Source: Segetibacter sp.
GTDB taxonomy: Bacteria; Bacteroidota; Bacteroidia; Chitinophagales; Chitinophagaceae
Direction: 5' to 3'
Assembly (NCBI RefSeq): GCF_025963695.1
Contig: NZ_JAOQAH010000059.1
Span: 1-42,512, forward strand
Length of the DNA stretch: 42,512 nt
Both the position numbers and the translations under genes were made by a program. Under the pieces are notes generated by a model. That model was given only the letters and a program-made list of their open reading frames with translations. It made no database searches and was not told the DNA's origin. Shown here one piece after another: positions 42,357-42,512 of the stretch (positions are counted from its first letter, which is position 1; each line of letters opens with the position of its first letter).

Positions 42357-42445
42357 CAACTATGACTTTTTTAGAAATCATTAAACATCCTCCCCCCACT
42401 CTCCGTAGACTATCCCCAGCTCTCCGTATGTCGGCGACTTGGCAT

Positions 42446-42493
42446 GTAAATGAAGAAGCCAGACTATGTCTGGTATTTGAAAAACGACTGCTA
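42446..42493 (+). repeat. Island-flanking repeat, copy 3 (right side)
   Basis: 48 bp similar to the first half of copies 1 and 2: AAGCCAGACTATGTCTGGTA then TTTGAAAAACGACTGC. It may continue past the window end. Together with copies 1 and 2 it brackets the SIR2-HerA island. Confidence 0.7.
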
Positions 42494-42512
42494 ACGTTTA
42501 CAGCAAAGGTTA

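Noticed and set aside
42362..42512. Open frame from ATG at 42362 to the window end (MTFLEIIKHPPPTLRR)
   Set aside because: It runs through the CTCTCCGTA words and flanking repeat copy 3. The same repeat carries stops elsewhere, so coding is unlikely, though the edge prevents a final answer.

Overview
The window looks like a chromosomal segment of a Bacteroidota bacterium, most likely a Chitinophagaceae-type organism. The reasons are a Sec/lipoprotein (clade II) nitrous-oxide reductase, promoters of the Bacteroidota form TAnnTTTG, phytochrome-type histidine kinases with a HxLQEPLR box, many short lipoproteins with no Shine-Dalgarno, a proton-pumping pyrophosphatase, and general protein flavour. 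The genus cannot be fixed from the sequence.

Left third (1-11.7 kb): a low-oxygen/denitrification block. The left edge cuts nosZ, which follows a lipoprotein cytochrome c. Next to them, read in the same direction, are a soluble FixL-like PAS histidine kinase and a response regulator fused to an FNR/CRP-type DNA-binding module (ATGA overlap), then a tandem UspA protein. A YceI-porin pair and a second YceI-like gene follow. Four palindromes of the form (A/C)TGAT-N4-ATCA(T/G) lie upstream of the cytochrome c, uspA, yceI-porin and an unknown 4-TM protein. In the last three the palindrome is exactly 44 nt from a perfect TAnnTTTG box, which is class I activator geometry. This is the best regulatory signal in the window and suggests one heme/redox-responsive regulon. 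The block also holds decayed genes: a HEPN protein, a membrane protein resembling DUF6544, and a PEP-synthase N-terminal relic.

Middle (11.7-34.9 kb): mostly housekeeping. It contains an L,D-transpeptidase, a histidine kinase with five 21-residue repeats, a small membrane protein broken by a one-base frameshift, cysteine desulfurase, a DoxX-like protein, a Tet-type MFS pump, L-rhamnose mutarotase, a PQQ dehydrogenase with a cytochrome c domain, a Tat-exported sugar isomerase-like protein, SerA, two single-domain response regulators, a serine hydrolase, Nnr, HppA, RNase P RNA (minus strand), an SH3-like membrane protein and an APC permease.

Right part (35-42.5 kb): a tRNA-Leu(CAG) followed by an IS66 transposase relic, an exported beta-carbonic anhydrase, an NTF2-like lipoprotein, then a defence island. 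The island holds a SIR2-family NADase gene and a HerA-type ATPase gene 3 nt apart (SIR2-HerA anti-phage architecture), preceded by an unassigned 207-aa gene with a DNA-glycosylase-like segment. That gene is bracketed by a 50-bp direct repeat, and the whole island is flanked by copies of a second, longer repeat.
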